Below, one piece after another: positions 35,883-45,462 of a stretch of 64,000 bases of DNA (position 1 is the first letter of the stretch; every line of letters begins with the position of its first letter). Origin of the DNA: Hyphomonadaceae bacterium JAD_PAG50586_4 (GTDB lineage: Bacteria; Pseudomonadota; Alphaproteobacteria; Caulobacterales; Aquidulcibacteraceae). The notes beneath the pieces were generated by a model. That model was given only the letters and a program-made list of their open reading frames with translations. It searched no databases and was not told where the DNA came from. The stretch lies in the NCBI GenBank assembly GCA_023242925.1, contig CP096134.1, positions 3,181,501-3,245,500 on the forward strand, given 5' to 3'. Made by a program: the position numbers and the translations under genes.

Positions 35883-36257
35883 ATGAGCATGAACGCCCCA
35901 CCACAACCGCAACCAGGCCGCACGGCCGCGCTTGTTGTGTATGGCCTCTATCTGCTGTCGATCCCGTCAGCGGCGGTGTTTGCGCTTTTCGGCGTGATTC
36001 TGGCGCTGGTCAGCCGCGATGGCGCGAGCCCGTTCGCCCGCTCGCACCTGGACGACCAGATCCGCATCTGGATGATCGCCTTTTGGTGGTCAGTGGGGCT
36101 GCTCCTTTTGGCGCTGGTCGGCTGGATTTTGAGCGTGGTTCTGGTCGGGTTCCTCCTCGTTTGGCTCGCTGGCCTGTTGGCGCTCGGCGTCTATATCTGG
36201 TTCACGATCAAGAGCTTTTTGGGTCTGTTGGCGCTCTTGGACAACCGCATGCGCTGA
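35883..36257 (+). CDS. DUF4870-like small membrane protein
   Basis: 124 residues from ATG 35883 (MSMNAPPQPQPGRTAALVVY), with GAGGA just upstream; an earlier ATG at 35865 overlaps xerD. Three to four TM segments: about 14-40, 60-85 and 90-115, with SHLDDQIRIWMIAFW between the first two. The pattern resembles the DUF4870/Tic20-like family of unknown function. Confidence 0.72.
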   Translation: MSMNAPPQPQPGRTAALVVYGLYLLSIPSAAVFALFGVILALVSRDGASPFARSHLDDQIRIWMIAFWWSVGLLLLALVGWILSVVLVGFLLVWLAGLLALGVYIWFTIKSFLGLLALLDNRMR

Positions 36258-36359
36258 TCACACGCGCGTGAGCGCCTTGATCCTTACGCATTGGTAGTGT
36301 GTCTTAGGACCACGAGGGGCGCGGGTGAGCCAACCCGCGGGCAGCAGGCGAGAGTTGAG

Positions 36360-37190
36360 ATGAAGCAATTTTTGATGGCGGCGGCGGTGCTGATCGCGAC
36401 CGCAGCGCCCGCAATGGCGTACACAGCGTATCTGAAGCCGAACCAGTTTTGGTCCGAAGGCGGCGCCGTCGAGGTTCAGGCCTCGTACGCCAACCAGTTT
36501 TTCACGCCGGCTGTCGCGTTGCCTGCCAACGTCACCGTGCTTGATCCGGATGGGAATTCCGTTCTGCCGGATCGCGTCGCTGTTGATTCAACCGCGACAA
36601 ACCTGGCGACGAGCCTCGGCCGCTTCGGCACATATCGCGTTTCGACAGGTGAAATTCTCGGGCCCGTTTCCACGGTCGTCGGCATTGACGGCGGTTGGCG
36701 TCCCCAGATCGCCGGCGAAGTGCTACCCGAAGGCACGCCCACGGCGACGCTGCAAACCGTGACGGTTTCCGATCTTTATCTTTCGCGCAGCCGCACCACG
36801 CGCGGCCCTGTCGATCGCACGATCGGCCGCTTGGCGATCAAACCAATTACGCACCCGAACCAAGTGGTCGCATCGAGCGGCTTCCAAGTCGAAGTTTTGT
36901 TCGACGGCGCGCCGCTCGCAAACAGCGCCATCGTGATCTACGCCAACGGCGACATGGACAACGATCTCGACACGTTCGTCCCGACAGACGCTGCCGGGCG
37001 CGCCACCATCCCACTGCCAGCTCCGGGAACCTATGTGATCGCCGCCCGCCACCGCGCCAATGCGCCTCCCGGCGCCGCTGCCGCCGTGCAGAGCTACACG
37101 ACCACGCTGACCTTCGAGGCGATGGCCGCGCCGCACGCCGAAACTGCACCGCCGCCGGAAGACACGCGTCGCCGTCGCCGGCGCAACTAA
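36360..37190 (+). CDS. Periplasmic DUF4198 family protein
   Basis: 276 residues from ATG 36360 (MKQFLMAAAVLIATAAPAMA, signal peptide). Then AYLKPNQFWSEGGAVEVQASYANQF near 21-45, a beta-sandwich with LPDRVAVDS..., and FQVEVLFDGAPLANSAIVIYANG near 180-202, the C-terminal Ig-like domain of DUF4198. Relatives often lie near metal (nickel/cobalt) transport genes, but here no transporter is adjacent. An Arg/Pro-rich tail ends the protein. Confidence 0.8.
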   Translation: MKQFLMAAAVLIATAAPAMAYTAYLKPNQFWSEGGAVEVQASYANQFFTPAVALPANVTVLDPDGNSVLPDRVAVDSTATNLATSLGRFGTYRVSTGEILGPVSTVVGIDGGWRPQIAGEVLPEGTPTATLQTVTVSDLYLSRSRTTRGPVDRTIGRLAIKPITHPNQVVASSGFQVEVLFDGAPLANSAIVIYANGDMDNDLDTFVPTDAAGRATIPLPAPGTYVIAARHRANAPPGAAAAVQSYTTTLTFEAMAAPHAETAPPPEDTRRRRRRN

Positions 37191-37200
37191 CAAATTACAA

Positions 37201-37239
37201 GTAACAGATATTGACTTTTGTTACCGTGAGGATTAGCTA
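37201..37239 (+). promoter_or_regulatory. Promoter with TetR-type palindrome before the aldo/keto reductase operon
   Basis: GTAACA (37201-37206) and TGTTAC (37219-37224) form inverted arms around TTGACT (37211-37216), a good -35; TAGCTA at 37234-37239 sits 17 bp after it as a weak -10. A repressor bound to the arms would cover the -35. The TetR protein two genes... one gene downstream is the natural candidate. Confidence 0.5.
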
Positions 37240-37261
37240 GGCTCCCTAAAGGAGCTTAGCC

Positions 37262-38243
37262 ATGCTTTCCACGCGTCTCGGGGCCGCCGGCCCAAATGTT
37301 TCCGCCCTCGGCCTTGGCGCGATGGGCATGTCCGACTTCTACGGTCCGGCCGATGAGACCGAATCCATCGCCACGATCCACGCCGCGCTCGAAGCGGGCG
37401 TCACTTTGATCGACACCGGCGATTTTTACGGCATGGGCCACAACGAGATGCTGATCGGCGACGCGCTCAAAGGCGGACGTCGCGACAAAGCGATCTTGTC
37501 GATAAAATTCGGCGCGCAACGCGGCCCGGATGGCGCCTGGCTCGGCTACGCCGCTGATCCAAACGCGGTGAAGACCGCACTTTCCTACACGCTCAAGCGC
37601 TTGCGCGTGGATTATATTGACATCTACCGCCCCGCCCGCGTTTCCCCGCTCGTGCCAATCGAAGATACGATTGGCGCCATCGCGGATCTCGTCCGCCAAG
37701 GCTACGTGCGCCACATCGGCTTGAGCGAGGCCGGCGCTGATAGCATCCGCCGCGCCCACAAAGTGCATCCGATCGTCGATCTACAGATCGAGTACGCGAT
37801 CATCACGCGAGGGCTGGAGCGCGAAATCCTGCCGACGCTACGCGAGCTTGGCATTGGCGTGACGGCTTACGGCGTGCTCTCGCGCGGGCTGATCAGCGAG
37901 AGCGCTTTGGCCGGCGGCTCAAAGGGCGGCTTCCGCGCGCACTCGCCGCGCTTTCAGGGTGAGAATCTGGACAAGAACCTGGCGCTGGTGCGCGCGCTGA
38001 AGGAGATCGCCGATTCCAAGGGCGTGAGTGTGGCCCAGCTTGCGATCGCTTGGGTGCGTTCGCGCGGGCCTGACATCGTGCCGCTGATTGGCGCGCGCAA
38101 GCGCGCGCGCTTAGCGGAAGCTCTGGGTGCTATGGACGTGGCGCTTTCGCCTGGCGCGCATCGACGCTGCGGCGCCGCCGGAGGCTGTGGCTGGGGCGCG
38201 TTACCCTGAGGCCCAGATGGGTATGCTCGACAGCGAGAGGTGA
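37262..38243 (+). CDS. Aldo/keto reductase (frameshifted near C-terminus)
   Basis: About 327 residues. TIM-barrel AKR with catalytic Asp/Tyr in LIDTGDFYGMGHNE, Lys in ILSIKFG, YIDIYRPARVSP in place of the usual His-containing strand, and LGIGVTAYGVLSRGL. Reduces an aldehyde or ketone with NADPH. The main frame ends badly at 38209; shifting frame near 38150 gives L-A-R-I-D-A...YPEAQMGMLDSER and stop at 38243, the expected AKR end. AGGAG precedes the ATG. First gene of an operon with TetR and SDR genes. Confidence 0.88.
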
Positions 38244-38261
38244 CGGAGGCATCTATCCAAC

Positions 38262-38844
38262 GTGACCTCTGATTCAATCCGCGACCGCATTCTCGACGCC
38301 ACCGTCGATGTGCTGCGACGCCACGGCCCGGCCAAAACCGGCGTCGTGGACGTCGCGCGCGCACTCGATATGAGCCATTCCAACGTCTATAAACATTTCG
38401 CTTCGAAGAGCGCCCTGCTCGACGCTGTGGCTGAACGCTGGCTCGCGCAGGTGATGGCGCCGCTGAGCAAGATCACGGCCGACAAAAACGCCCGCGCCGA
38501 AGCGGCTGAAGGCGCGGCTGCGCGGGCTCGCGGAAGTGAAGCGCAAGAAGGTGCTGGACGATCCGGAATTGTTTGCCGTTTACGGGGCAATCACTGCGAG
38601 CGCGCATGAGGTGGTCGCGCGGCACATCGTCCATATGCGCCAAGAGGTCGCCGAAATTTTGAACGACGGCGCGCGCGACGGCGCTTGGCGCGTGAAGGAT
38701 GGCGAAAAGACCGCTGAATTGATCCTGGGCGCGACGACGCGCTTTCATCACCCTGCGATGGTCCAGTTTGACGGTGGCAAAAGCGACCTGCGCGACCTAG
38801 ATGCGCTGGTGGACGTGTTGATCGCCGGATTGGCGGCCGAGTAG
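38262..38844 (+). CDS. TetR family transcriptional regulator (frameshifted)
   Basis: About 193 residues over two frames. N-terminal helix-turn-helix: RDRILDATVDVLRRHG, KTGVVDVARALDMSHSNVYKHF. The C-terminal ligand domain continues in another frame (RLRGLAEVKRKKVLDDPELF to IAGLAAE). The frames join near 38502, where one extra base or two missing bases in GCGGC-rich sequence restore A-R-A-E-x-R-L-K. Start GTG 38262. It probably represses the operon from the palindrome before the aldo/keto reductase gene. Confidence 0.85.
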
Positions 38845-38862
38845 CGCGCGAGGATTTGGATC

Positions 38863-39525
38863 ATGGGCAGCATTGTTATCACCGGCGCGAACCGCGGCAT
38901 TGGTTTGGAGCTGTGTAAGCAGCTGAAAGCGCGCGGCGGCGACGTGATCGCGGTGTGCCGCAAGAGTTCGCCAGAACTCGACGCACTGGGCGTGCGTGTT
39001 GAAGCTGGCGTTGACGTGGCGGACGCCACAGCGGCAGGCCATCTCGCGAAACGGCTCGCAGGCGTTGAGATCGATACGCTGATCAACAACGCCGGCATCC
39101 TGCGCGGCGATAATTTGGATGCGCTCGATTTCGCCGGCGTCATGCAGCAACTCGAAGTGAACGCGATCGCACCGTTACGCGTGACGGCGGCGCTGCTGGC
39201 GCTGCTGCGCAAAGGCAGCAAGGTCGTGATCACGACCAGCCGCATGGGCTCGATGGCCGACAATGGTTCGGGCGGCTATTACGGCTATCGCATGTCAAAG
39301 GCGGCGGTAAACGCAGCCGGCGTGTCACTCGCGCAGGATCTCAAAGGCCGCGGCATCGCAGTGGCGCTGATCCATCCCGGCATGGTGGCGACGGAGATGA
39401 CCGGCCGCCACGGCATTCCGGTGGAAGAATCCGTGCGCGGCTATCTCGCGCGCATCGACGAAGTGAGCCTCGAAAACTCCGGCCGCTTCTGGCACGCGAC
39501 CACGGGCGAAACACTGCCCTGGTAA
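38863..39525 (+). CDS. Short-chain dehydrogenase/reductase
   Basis: 220 residues: nucleotide-binding TGANRGIGLELCKQL (TGxxxGIG), NNAG at DTLINNAGIL, catalytic Ser in VVITTSRMGS and Y-x-x-x-K in YYGYRMSKAA. This is a complete classical SDR; an NAD(P)H-dependent oxidoreductase of unknown substrate. 18 bp after the TetR gene, so likely in its operon. Confidence 0.93.
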   Translation: MGSIVITGANRGIGLELCKQLKARGGDVIAVCRKSSPELDALGVRVEAGVDVADATAAGHLAKRLAGVEIDTLINNAGILRGDNLDALDFAGVMQQLEVNAIAPLRVTAALLALLRKGSKVVITTSRMGSMADNGSGGYYGYRMSKAAVNAAGVSLAQDLKGRGIAVALIHPGMVATEMTGRHGIPVEESVRGYLARIDEVSLENSGRFWHATTGETLPW

Positions 39526-39526
39526 G

Positions 39527-40084
39527 TTAGATCGGCTTCCATTGGTGCAGCACGGCGCGGGTTTTGGTGAAGCACCAATAATGGCCCTGGTGCGGTTGGT
39601 CGAAGCGGCGGCTAATCGGCGAGCGCAGATGCGCGCACATGAGCAAAGTCCCCACACCGCCATGCGCCACGATGGCGATATCGCCGTTCGGTGAAGCAGC
39701 GATGACGCGATCGACGGCGCGGATGATGCGCGCTTGGGCATCGACCGCCCGCTCCCAGCCGCGAATGCTCTCATTGGGCTGTGCGAAGAACTGATCCGCT
39801 GTCGTTTCGAACTCGGGCGGCGGCAGAAAGCCTGTGGCGCTGCGGTCGTTTTCGTGCAGCTCCTCCTCAACCTGCACCGTTAGCTTGAGGCGTTCGGCGA
39901 GGATGTTGGCGCTTTCGATCGCCTTGGTCTCGCCGCTCGACCAAATGTGCGCGACATGATCCAGCACACCGCGCGCGGCGAATTTCGTCATCCGCGCCAC
40001 GCCCCTTTCGGACAGGCTCCAACGCGGCACGGGCCGCGTTGGGTCAACCTGAACCTCAGGATGCGTAATAAAGTAGACCTTCAT
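39527..40084 (-). CDS. Histidine phosphatase (phosphoglycerate mutase) family protein
   Basis: 185 residues. Instead of the usual RHG, the N-terminus reads MKVYFITHPEVQVDP with T-H-P; second Arg region WSSGETKAIESANIL, and second His in IAIVAHGGVGTLL. RHG is altered to THP, yet the H and later HGG are kept, so an atypical member of the branch-2 phosphatases, perhaps with weakened activity. Convergent with the SDR gene. Confidence 0.82.
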   Translation of the reverse strand: MKVYFITHPEVQVDPTRPVPRWSLSERGVARMTKFAARGVLDHVAHIWSSGETKAIESANILAERLKLTVQVEEELHENDRSATGFLPPPEFETTADQFFAQPNESIRGWERAVDAQARIIRAVDRVIAASPNGDIAIVAHGGVGTLLMCAHLRSPISRRFDQPHQGHYWCFTKTRAVLHQWKPI

Positions 40085-40102
40085 CCGATCGCGCGAAACG
40101 CC

Positions 40103-41230
40103 TCAGCGCGAGGGATCGATCAAATATTTCTCGCCAGTCGCCTTCTTCGAATAGGCCAACAACGTCGTCGGATCGAGCGCTTCGGTAAGCGAGATCGTCT
40201 TGGTGTAATGGCTGGCGAACGTGGTCTTCAGTTCGGCGAGCACGCGCTGACGCAGACGATTGGCTTCGGCCATGCCGATTTTTTGCAGGAAGTAGGTCAG
40301 CAAAAAGCCGCTCGCGCCCCAGGCCATGCCGACGCCGGAGCCGATCTCGGTCGGGCGGATATCGAGACGGCCGTAGATATAGACTTGCTTGTGCACGGCT
40401 GAGCCATAGCGGCTGTAGGCGCCTGGCTTGGAATTTTGCGCGATCTCCATCGCGACGAGGATTTGACCGGCAAGCTTGCCCCCGCCGATGGCGTCGAACG
40501 CGAGCGTGGCGTCGGTTTCCTTGAGCGCAGCGACGAGGTCGTTCATGAAATTCGGCGAGGTGGAGTTCACGACGTACTTGGCGCCGATATCGCGGAGGAT
40601 GCGCTCCTGCTCTTCGCTGCGCACGATGTTGACCAGCGTGACGCCGTCCTTGATGCAGATTTTGTTGAGCATCTGGCCGAGGTTCGACGCAGCGGCGGTG
40701 TGCACCAAAGCTTTGTGGCCTTCGAGGCGCAGCGTCTCCACCATCGAGAGCGCGGTCAGCGGATTGACGAAGCAGGAGGCGCCTTCAACGGCGGTCACAC
40801 CTTCCGGCAACGGCAACACTTCGATCGCTTTGATCTTGCGATATTGCGCATACATCGCGCCGCCGACCATCGCGACGGTCTTACCAAGCAAAGCCTGCGC
40901 ATTAGCGCCGGCTTTCACCACCACGCCCGCGCCCTCATTGCCAATCGGCAGCGATTGATCGAAGCGCGACGCCAGCATCTTAATCGCGATCTCGGGGATT
41001 TGCGCGGTGAGCACGATGTTCTCGCCCGAGCCGCTGGCTTGCAGTGTGGAGAGATCGGCGGGACCGGTGAGCAGGCCAAGGTCAGACGGATTGATGGGCG
41101 CGGCCTGCACTTGGACGACCACTTCATCCGGACCAGGCGCCGGCACGGGCACACGCACGAGCGAGAGTTCGAGCTGGCCGTTGGGCTTGGCCAAGGTCCG
41201 CATCTCAAGACCAGTTTCGTGCGCCATCAT
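40103..41230 (-). CDS. Zinc-type (MDR) alcohol dehydrogenase-like oxidoreductase
   Basis: 375 residues, ATG ATG at 41230/41227 after GGGAGA. GroES-like N-domain (VPAPGPDEVVVQVQAAPINPSDLGLL) and Rossmann domain (ALVHTAAASNLGQMLNKICIKDG, VNIVRSEEQERILRDIGAKYVVNS). Catalytic zinc ligands of true alcohol dehydrogenases are missing, so it belongs with zinc-free quinone oxidoreductase/enoyl reductase-like MDRs. Monocistronic; substrate unknown. Confidence 0.88.
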   Translation of the reverse strand: MMAHETGLEMRTLAKPNGQLELSLVRVPVPAPGPDEVVVQVQAAPINPSDLGLLTGPADLSTLQASGSGENIVLTAQIPEIAIKMLASRFDQSLPIGNEGAGVVVKAGANAQALLGKTVAMVGGAMYAQYRKIKAIEVLPLPEGVTAVEGASCFVNPLTALSMVETLRLEGHKALVHTAAASNLGQMLNKICIKDGVTLVNIVRSEEQERILRDIGAKYVVNSTSPNFMNDLVAALKETDATLAFDAIGGGKLAGQILVAMEIAQNSKPGAYSRYGSAVHKQVYIYGRLDIRPTEIGSGVGMAWGASGFLLTYFLQKIGMAEANRLRQRVLAELKTTFASHYTKTISLTEALDPTTLLAYSKKATGEKYLIDPSR

Positions 41231-41301
41231 CGTCTCCCTATTCGTTGTCGAGGTGGATTAGGCTTGTGGGCGAGACGGCGCAAGCGCGCTAAGATGAACC
41301 C

Positions 41302-41679
41302 ATGCCGCAAACGCCGCATCAACGCGCCGAGGCCGAACTCACGGCTTACGGCCTCACCTTCCCGGAAGTAACCTCCGGTCCCGGCTGGACAATCACGCGC
41401 GCGCTTTACGTGCGCAAAAAGATGTTTGCGGTGTTTGGCGAAAAGGCAGAACCGCTCGATGCGCTGACCATAATCATGAAACTGCCGATCTCAGCGGAGA
41501 TGGCCGAAGAGCTGCCATTCGTGCGCCCCGCGAAGGGCTGGTACAAGCAGCACAATTGGGTGACGGCGCATTTCGGGGCGGAGGCCGATATTCTCGCCGA
41601 GATGGAAACGCTGAAGGGCTGGCTGAAACAGAGCTATATGGCGGTGGCGCCGAAAAAGCTCGGGCGGATGCTGGAATAG
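41302..41679 (+). CDS. MmcQ/YjbR family protein
   Basis: 125 residues; LTFPEVTSGPGWTITRALYVRKKMFAVF with PAKGWYKQHNWVTAHF and a final helix LKGWLKQSYMAVAPKKL. This is the MmcQ/YjbR fold (CyaY-like, 'double wing' DNA-binding suggested for the family). Function unknown. Confidence 0.87.
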   Translation: MPQTPHQRAEAELTAYGLTFPEVTSGPGWTITRALYVRKKMFAVFGEKAEPLDALTIIMKLPISAEMAEELPFVRPAKGWYKQHNWVTAHFGAEADILAEMETLKGWLKQSYMAVAPKKLGRMLE

Positions 41680-41782
41680 CAACGCTTCTCCGCCACCCAC
41701 GATATGGGTTGAAGAAAACCAACAACAAGACTGCACGCGGGGCTGCGTTTCGGTTAGAAGCGCGCCCTCGCCTGGAGCCTCA

Positions 41783-43177
41783 ATGACGGAACAAGCCGCC
41801 CCCGCTGCGCGCAAGCCGCCCGCGCGCATGGATCTCACGCAAGGGCCGATCGCGCAGACGCTTGTCCTGTTCTCGCTGCCGGTGCTGGGCACCAGCGTGC
41901 TGCAATCGCTGAACGGCTCGATCAACACGATCTGGGTTGGCCGCCTGCTGGGGCCTGAAGCGCTGACGGCGACGATCAATGCGTCGCTCATCCTCATGTT
42001 CATGCTGGGCACGTTGTTCGGCCTCGGCATGGCGGCGACTATTCTCGTCGGCCAAGCGTACGGCGCGCATGATGTGCAACGCGCCAAGAGGGTCGTCGGC
42101 ACGACCGCGACCTTCTTCTTCGCGTTCTCTTTGATCATCGCAATCGCCGGCTTCTTCGGCGCCGCGCAAATCTTGCAATGGATGGGCACGCCCGACGAAG
42201 CGCGCGCGCTGTCTGAGATTTATCTGCGCACAGTTTTCCTCTCGCTGCCGTTCCTCTCCATGTTCGCGCTGCTGGTGATGGTGCAACGGGGCGCGGGCGA
42301 TGCGCGCATGCCGTTCATGTTCACGACGCTGGCGACGTTGCTCGACGTGGCGCTCAATCCGCTGCTGATCAGCGGCATCGGCCCGTTTCCCCAACTCGGT
42401 ATCGCCGGCTCCGGTGCGGCGCTGTTTCTTGCGCAAGGCATCGGGCTCAGCGCCATGCTGGCTTATATGTATTGGCGCAGATCCGATCTCAGGCTGACGC
42501 GCGACGAGCTGCATCATCTGCGGCCCGATCCGGATTTGCTGCGCACAATCATCGTCAAAGGCTTGCCGATGGGTGCGCAGATGATGGTGATCTCGCTGTC
42601 GGGCCTCATTCTGATGACCATGATCAATGGCTATGGCGCCGAAACCGCCGCCGCTTATGGCGTGGCGTTTCAGCTTTGGGCCTATGTGCAGATGCCGGCG
42701 ATGGCGATTGGCGCTGCGGTGTCATCGATGGCGGCGCAAAGCGTCGGCGCGAAGAAATGGGATCGCCTCGAACACGCCGCCTGGGCCGGCATTTGGATCA
42801 ACGTGCTGCTGACGGGCAGCCTCGTCGTGCTGCTTTACATCGCCGATCCCTACATTCTCGGCCTGTTCCTGCCCGGCCAAGCCAGCGCGATCGCCACCGC
42901 TGAGCACGTCAATTCGATCGCGGGTTGGAGCTTCATCCTGTTCGGCGTGACGTTCGTGCTGTTTGGCGTGGTGCGCTCGACCGGCGCGGTGCTTGCGCCG
43001 CTGCTCATCCTGGTGATCTCGCTCTTCGGCGTTCGCATCGGCTTTGCGATTTTGATGCAACCCGCCTGGGGCGCCGACGCCATCTGGTGGAGCTTCCCAA
43101 TCAGCATGGCCGTGTCCGCCGGCTTGGCGCTGGCCTATTATCGCTGGGGCGGATGGCGGAAGGCGCGGATGGGTTGA
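41783..43177 (+). CDS. MATE family multidrug efflux transporter
   Basis: 464 residues with about 12 TM segments in two MatE halves (LFSLPVLGTSVLQSLNGSIN; IIVKGLPMGAQMMVISLSGL). Starts TEQAAPAARKPPARMDLTQGP, a soluble leader before TM1. Exports cationic drugs or metabolites in exchange for Na+ or H+ across the inner membrane. Monocistronic; ends 30 bp before the end of ruvB. Confidence 0.93.
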   Translation: MTEQAAPAARKPPARMDLTQGPIAQTLVLFSLPVLGTSVLQSLNGSINTIWVGRLLGPEALTATINASLILMFMLGTLFGLGMAATILVGQAYGAHDVQRAKRVVGTTATFFFAFSLIIAIAGFFGAAQILQWMGTPDEARALSEIYLRTVFLSLPFLSMFALLVMVQRGAGDARMPFMFTTLATLLDVALNPLLISGIGPFPQLGIAGSGAALFLAQGIGLSAMLAYMYWRRSDLRLTRDELHHLRPDPDLLRTIIVKGLPMGAQMMVISLSGLILMTMINGYGAETAAAYGVAFQLWAYVQMPAMAIGAAVSSMAAQSVGAKKWDRLEHAAWAGIWINVLLTGSLVVLLYIADPYILGLFLPGQASAIATAEHVNSIAGWSFILFGVTFVLFGVVRSTGAVLAPLLILVISLFGVRIGFAILMQPAWGADAIWWSFPISMAVSAGLALAYYRWGGWRKARMG

Positions 43178-43207
43178 CTCGGACCGCGGGCTTGCAGCCA
43201 GCCGCCA

Positions 43208-44236
43208 TCACTCCTCCGCGAACAACGCTCCCGTGCTCGGTTGGATCGGCGGCGGCTTCTTGCCTAGCCGCTCATACGCTTTCGGCGCAGCGACACGCCC
43301 GCGCGGGGTGCGCATGACGAAGCCTTGTTGCATCAGATAGGGCTCGATCACGTCTTCGATGGCGTCGCGCGCTTCGGCCAAAGCGGCCGCCAGCGTTTCA
43401 ACGCCAACAGGCCCGCCGCCATAGGTTTCGACGATGGCGTGCAGATAGCGGCGGTCGAGCATGTCGAGCCCGTCGCTATCGACATCGAGCCGTTTCAGCG
43501 CCGCATCCGCCACTTTCGCGTCGATCGCGTTTTCGCCGGCGAAGTCGCGCACACGGCGCAGCAAGCGAATGGCGACGCGCGGCGTGCCGCGTGCGCGCTT
43601 GGCGATCTCCATCGCGCCTTCCGGCGTGATCGCCATGTTGAGCTTGCCGGCGCCGCGCGTGACGATGCCGAGCAAATCCTGCGCGGAATAAAACTCAAGC
43701 CGGATCGGGATGCCAAAGCGATCGCGCAGCGGCGTACCCAGCAGGCCTGCGCGCGTCGTGGCGCCCACCAACGTGAAGGGCGCCAGATCAATCCGCACAC
43801 TGCGCGCGGACGGGCCTTCGCCGATGATGATGTCGAGGTGATAATCCTCCATCGCCGGATAGAGGATTTCTTCGACCGCCGGCGCGAGGCGGTGAATTTC
43901 GTCGATGAAGAGCACATCGCGCGGTTCGAGATTGGTGAGCAACGCCGCCAGATCGCCAGCGCGCGCAATCACTGGGCCGGACGTGGCGCGAAAGCCAACG
44001 CCCAATTCGCGCGCGATGATTTGCGAGAGCGTGGTTTTGCCGAGGCCGGGCGGGCCGAACAGCAAAGTGTGATCCATCGCTTCGCCGCGCGCGCGGGCGG
44101 CGTCGACAAAAACCTGAAGATTGGCCTTGGCCGTGGGCTGGCCGACGAATTCGTCAAACCCGGTCGGGCGCAAGGCGCGATCCGCGCCCTCTCCGGGCAT
44201 GCGGTCGGCGGTGACGAGGCGTTCTGCTTCGGACAT
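43208..44236 (-). CDS. ruvB: Holliday junction branch migration helicase RuvB
   Basis: 342 residues: Walker [14 protein letters not shown], Walker [12 protein letters not shown], sensor and arginine-finger segment, ARASVR-type [16 protein letters not shown], and C-terminal winged helix ([17 protein letters not shown]). Hexameric motor driving branch migration with RuvA. In contrast to the usual ruvCAB operon, greB lies between ruvA and ruvB on the opposite strand. Confidence 0.97.
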   Translation of the reverse strand: MSEAERLVTADRMPGEGADRALRPTGFDEFVGQPTAKANLQVFVDAARARGEAMDHTLLFGPPGLGKTTLSQIIARELGVGFRATSGPVIARAGDLAALLTNLEPRDVLFIDEIHRLAPAVEEILYPAMEDYHLDIIIGEGPSARSVRIDLAPFTLVGATTRAGLLGTPLRDRFGIPIRLEFYSAQDLLGIVTRGAGKLNMAITPEGAMEIAKRARGTPRVAIRLLRRVRDFAGENAIDAKVADAALKRLDVDSDGLDMLDRRYLHAIVETYGGGPVGVETLAAALAEARDAIEDVIEPYLMQQGFVMRTPRGRVAAPKAYERLGKKPPPIQPSTGALFAEE

Positions 44237-44346
44237 GGGCTTGTCCTAACGCGATTCGGGTTTCCGGATTGTTCCGGGCGCCGCGCAATTGGTTCGAACG
44301 CGCAACATGCCTTGCCGCACACGGCCCCGCACCTCACCTTGCTGAC

Positions 44347-44802
44347 ATGAGCCGCGCTTTCGTCAAAGAGACCGACGACGCTGTCGAAGACCTGCCCGAG
44401 CGGCCGGTTTCGCCCGCGCCGAATTTCGTCACCGCCGAAGGACTAGCTGCGATAGAAGCCGAGATCGCGCGGCTGAACCATGCGCTGGCGCTCGCAGGCG
44501 AGGACCGCGCCGCCCGCGCCATAATCGGCCGCGATCTGCGCTATTGGACCGCGCGTCGCGGCAGCGCCCAGATCGTGCCGCCGCCCAGCGATTGCGAGGT
44601 CGTGCGTTTCGGCTGCACCGTCACGATCGTGCGCGATGACGGCCGCCGGCAAAGTTTCCGTATCGTCGGCGAGGACGAAGCTGATCCCGAACGCGGCACG
44701 CTCAGCCACGTCTCCCCACTCGCGCGCGCCGTGTTGGGCAAGGAAGTTGGCGACGAAGTGCGCGTCGGCGACAGCATTGTCGAAATCGTAGAAATCGCCT
44801 AG
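44347..44802 (+). CDS. greB: GreA/GreB-type transcription elongation factor
   Basis: 151 residues from ATG 44347 (MSRAFVKETDDAVEDLPERP). SxAFVKE and the N-terminal coiled coil (AAIEAEIARLNHALALAGEDR) carry the cleavage-factor finger; the C-terminal FKBP-like domain includes VRFGCTVTIVRDDGRRQ, FRIVGEDEADPERGTLSHVSPLARAVLGK. The start and the ED.ADP..G.. S..SPL.RAL.G pattern fit GreB. It rescues backtracked RNA polymerase. Its end overlaps the ruvA end by four bases. Confidence 0.88.
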   Translation: MSRAFVKETDDAVEDLPERPVSPAPNFVTAEGLAAIEAEIARLNHALALAGEDRAARAIIGRDLRYWTARRGSAQIVPPPSDCEVVRFGCTVTIVRDDGRRQSFRIVGEDEADPERGTLSHVSPLARAVLGKEVGDEVRVGDSIVEIVEIA

Positions 44803-45407
44803 CGACTGACTTCTTTCAGCGCAGCGCGGATGAGTTCGGGCGCAGGCGCGTCGGCGGCGAATTGTTTGGCCGCACTCGCGACCGCGCGAGCCGCACTCGA
44901 TTGATCGATGCCCAGATTGACCAGCGCCGACACAGCTTCCGCGCGCGCGCCGTTGGCGGCGGGGGCAGCACTCGGCGCGCGTCCGCCGGCGATCGAGAAA
45001 AAGCCTTTGGGGCCGGCCTTACCGGTGAGTTCAGTGGCGAGGCGCGCGGCGAGCTTGGGGCCGACGCCATTGGCGCGCGCGAACGCGGCTTTGTCCTGCA
45101 GCGCGATCGCGTCGGCGAGCACTTCGGGCGGCATCGCGTCGAGAATGCCGAGGGCGACCTTCGCGCCGACGCCCGGAATGGTCTGTAGATGCGCGAACCA
45201 CGCGCGCTCTTCTTCGCTGGAAAAACCAAACAGCCGGATCGCATCTTCGCGTACGTGGGTTTCAACGAAGATTTTGGCCGGCGCGCCGACGCTCAAGCGG
45301 CCCAACGTGCGGCCAGCGGCCTGCACCACATAGCCCACACCGTTGACGTCGATCAGGGCGGTGTCTTCGCCCACTGCCGCGACAACACCGTTGAGTGAAC
45401 CGATCAT
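44799..45407 (-). CDS. ruvA: Holliday junction DNA-binding protein RuvA
   Basis: 202 residues: OB domain MIGSLNGVVAAVGEDTALIDV, two helix-hairpin-helix motifs (LQTIPGVGAKVALGIL; ANGVGPKLAARLATEL) and the C-terminal RuvB-binding domain (ALVNLGIDQSSAARAVASA). A RuvA tetramer binds the four-way junction and loads RuvB. Separated from ruvB by the opposite-strand greB and from ruvC by about 5.4 kb. Confidence 0.96.
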   Translation of the reverse strand: MIGSLNGVVAAVGEDTALIDVNGVGYVVQAAGRTLGRLSVGAPAKIFVETHVREDAIRLFGFSSEEERAWFAHLQTIPGVGAKVALGILDAMPPEVLADAIALQDKAAFARANGVGPKLAARLATELTGKAGPKGFFSIAGGRAPSAAPAANGARAEAVSALVNLGIDQSSAARAVASAAKQFAADAPAPELIRAALKEVSR

Positions 45408-45462
45408 GCGCGCGCCTCCGCCTCCCTCCTGCGCGGATCTGCGCGGAAGCGAAACGGAGCAG

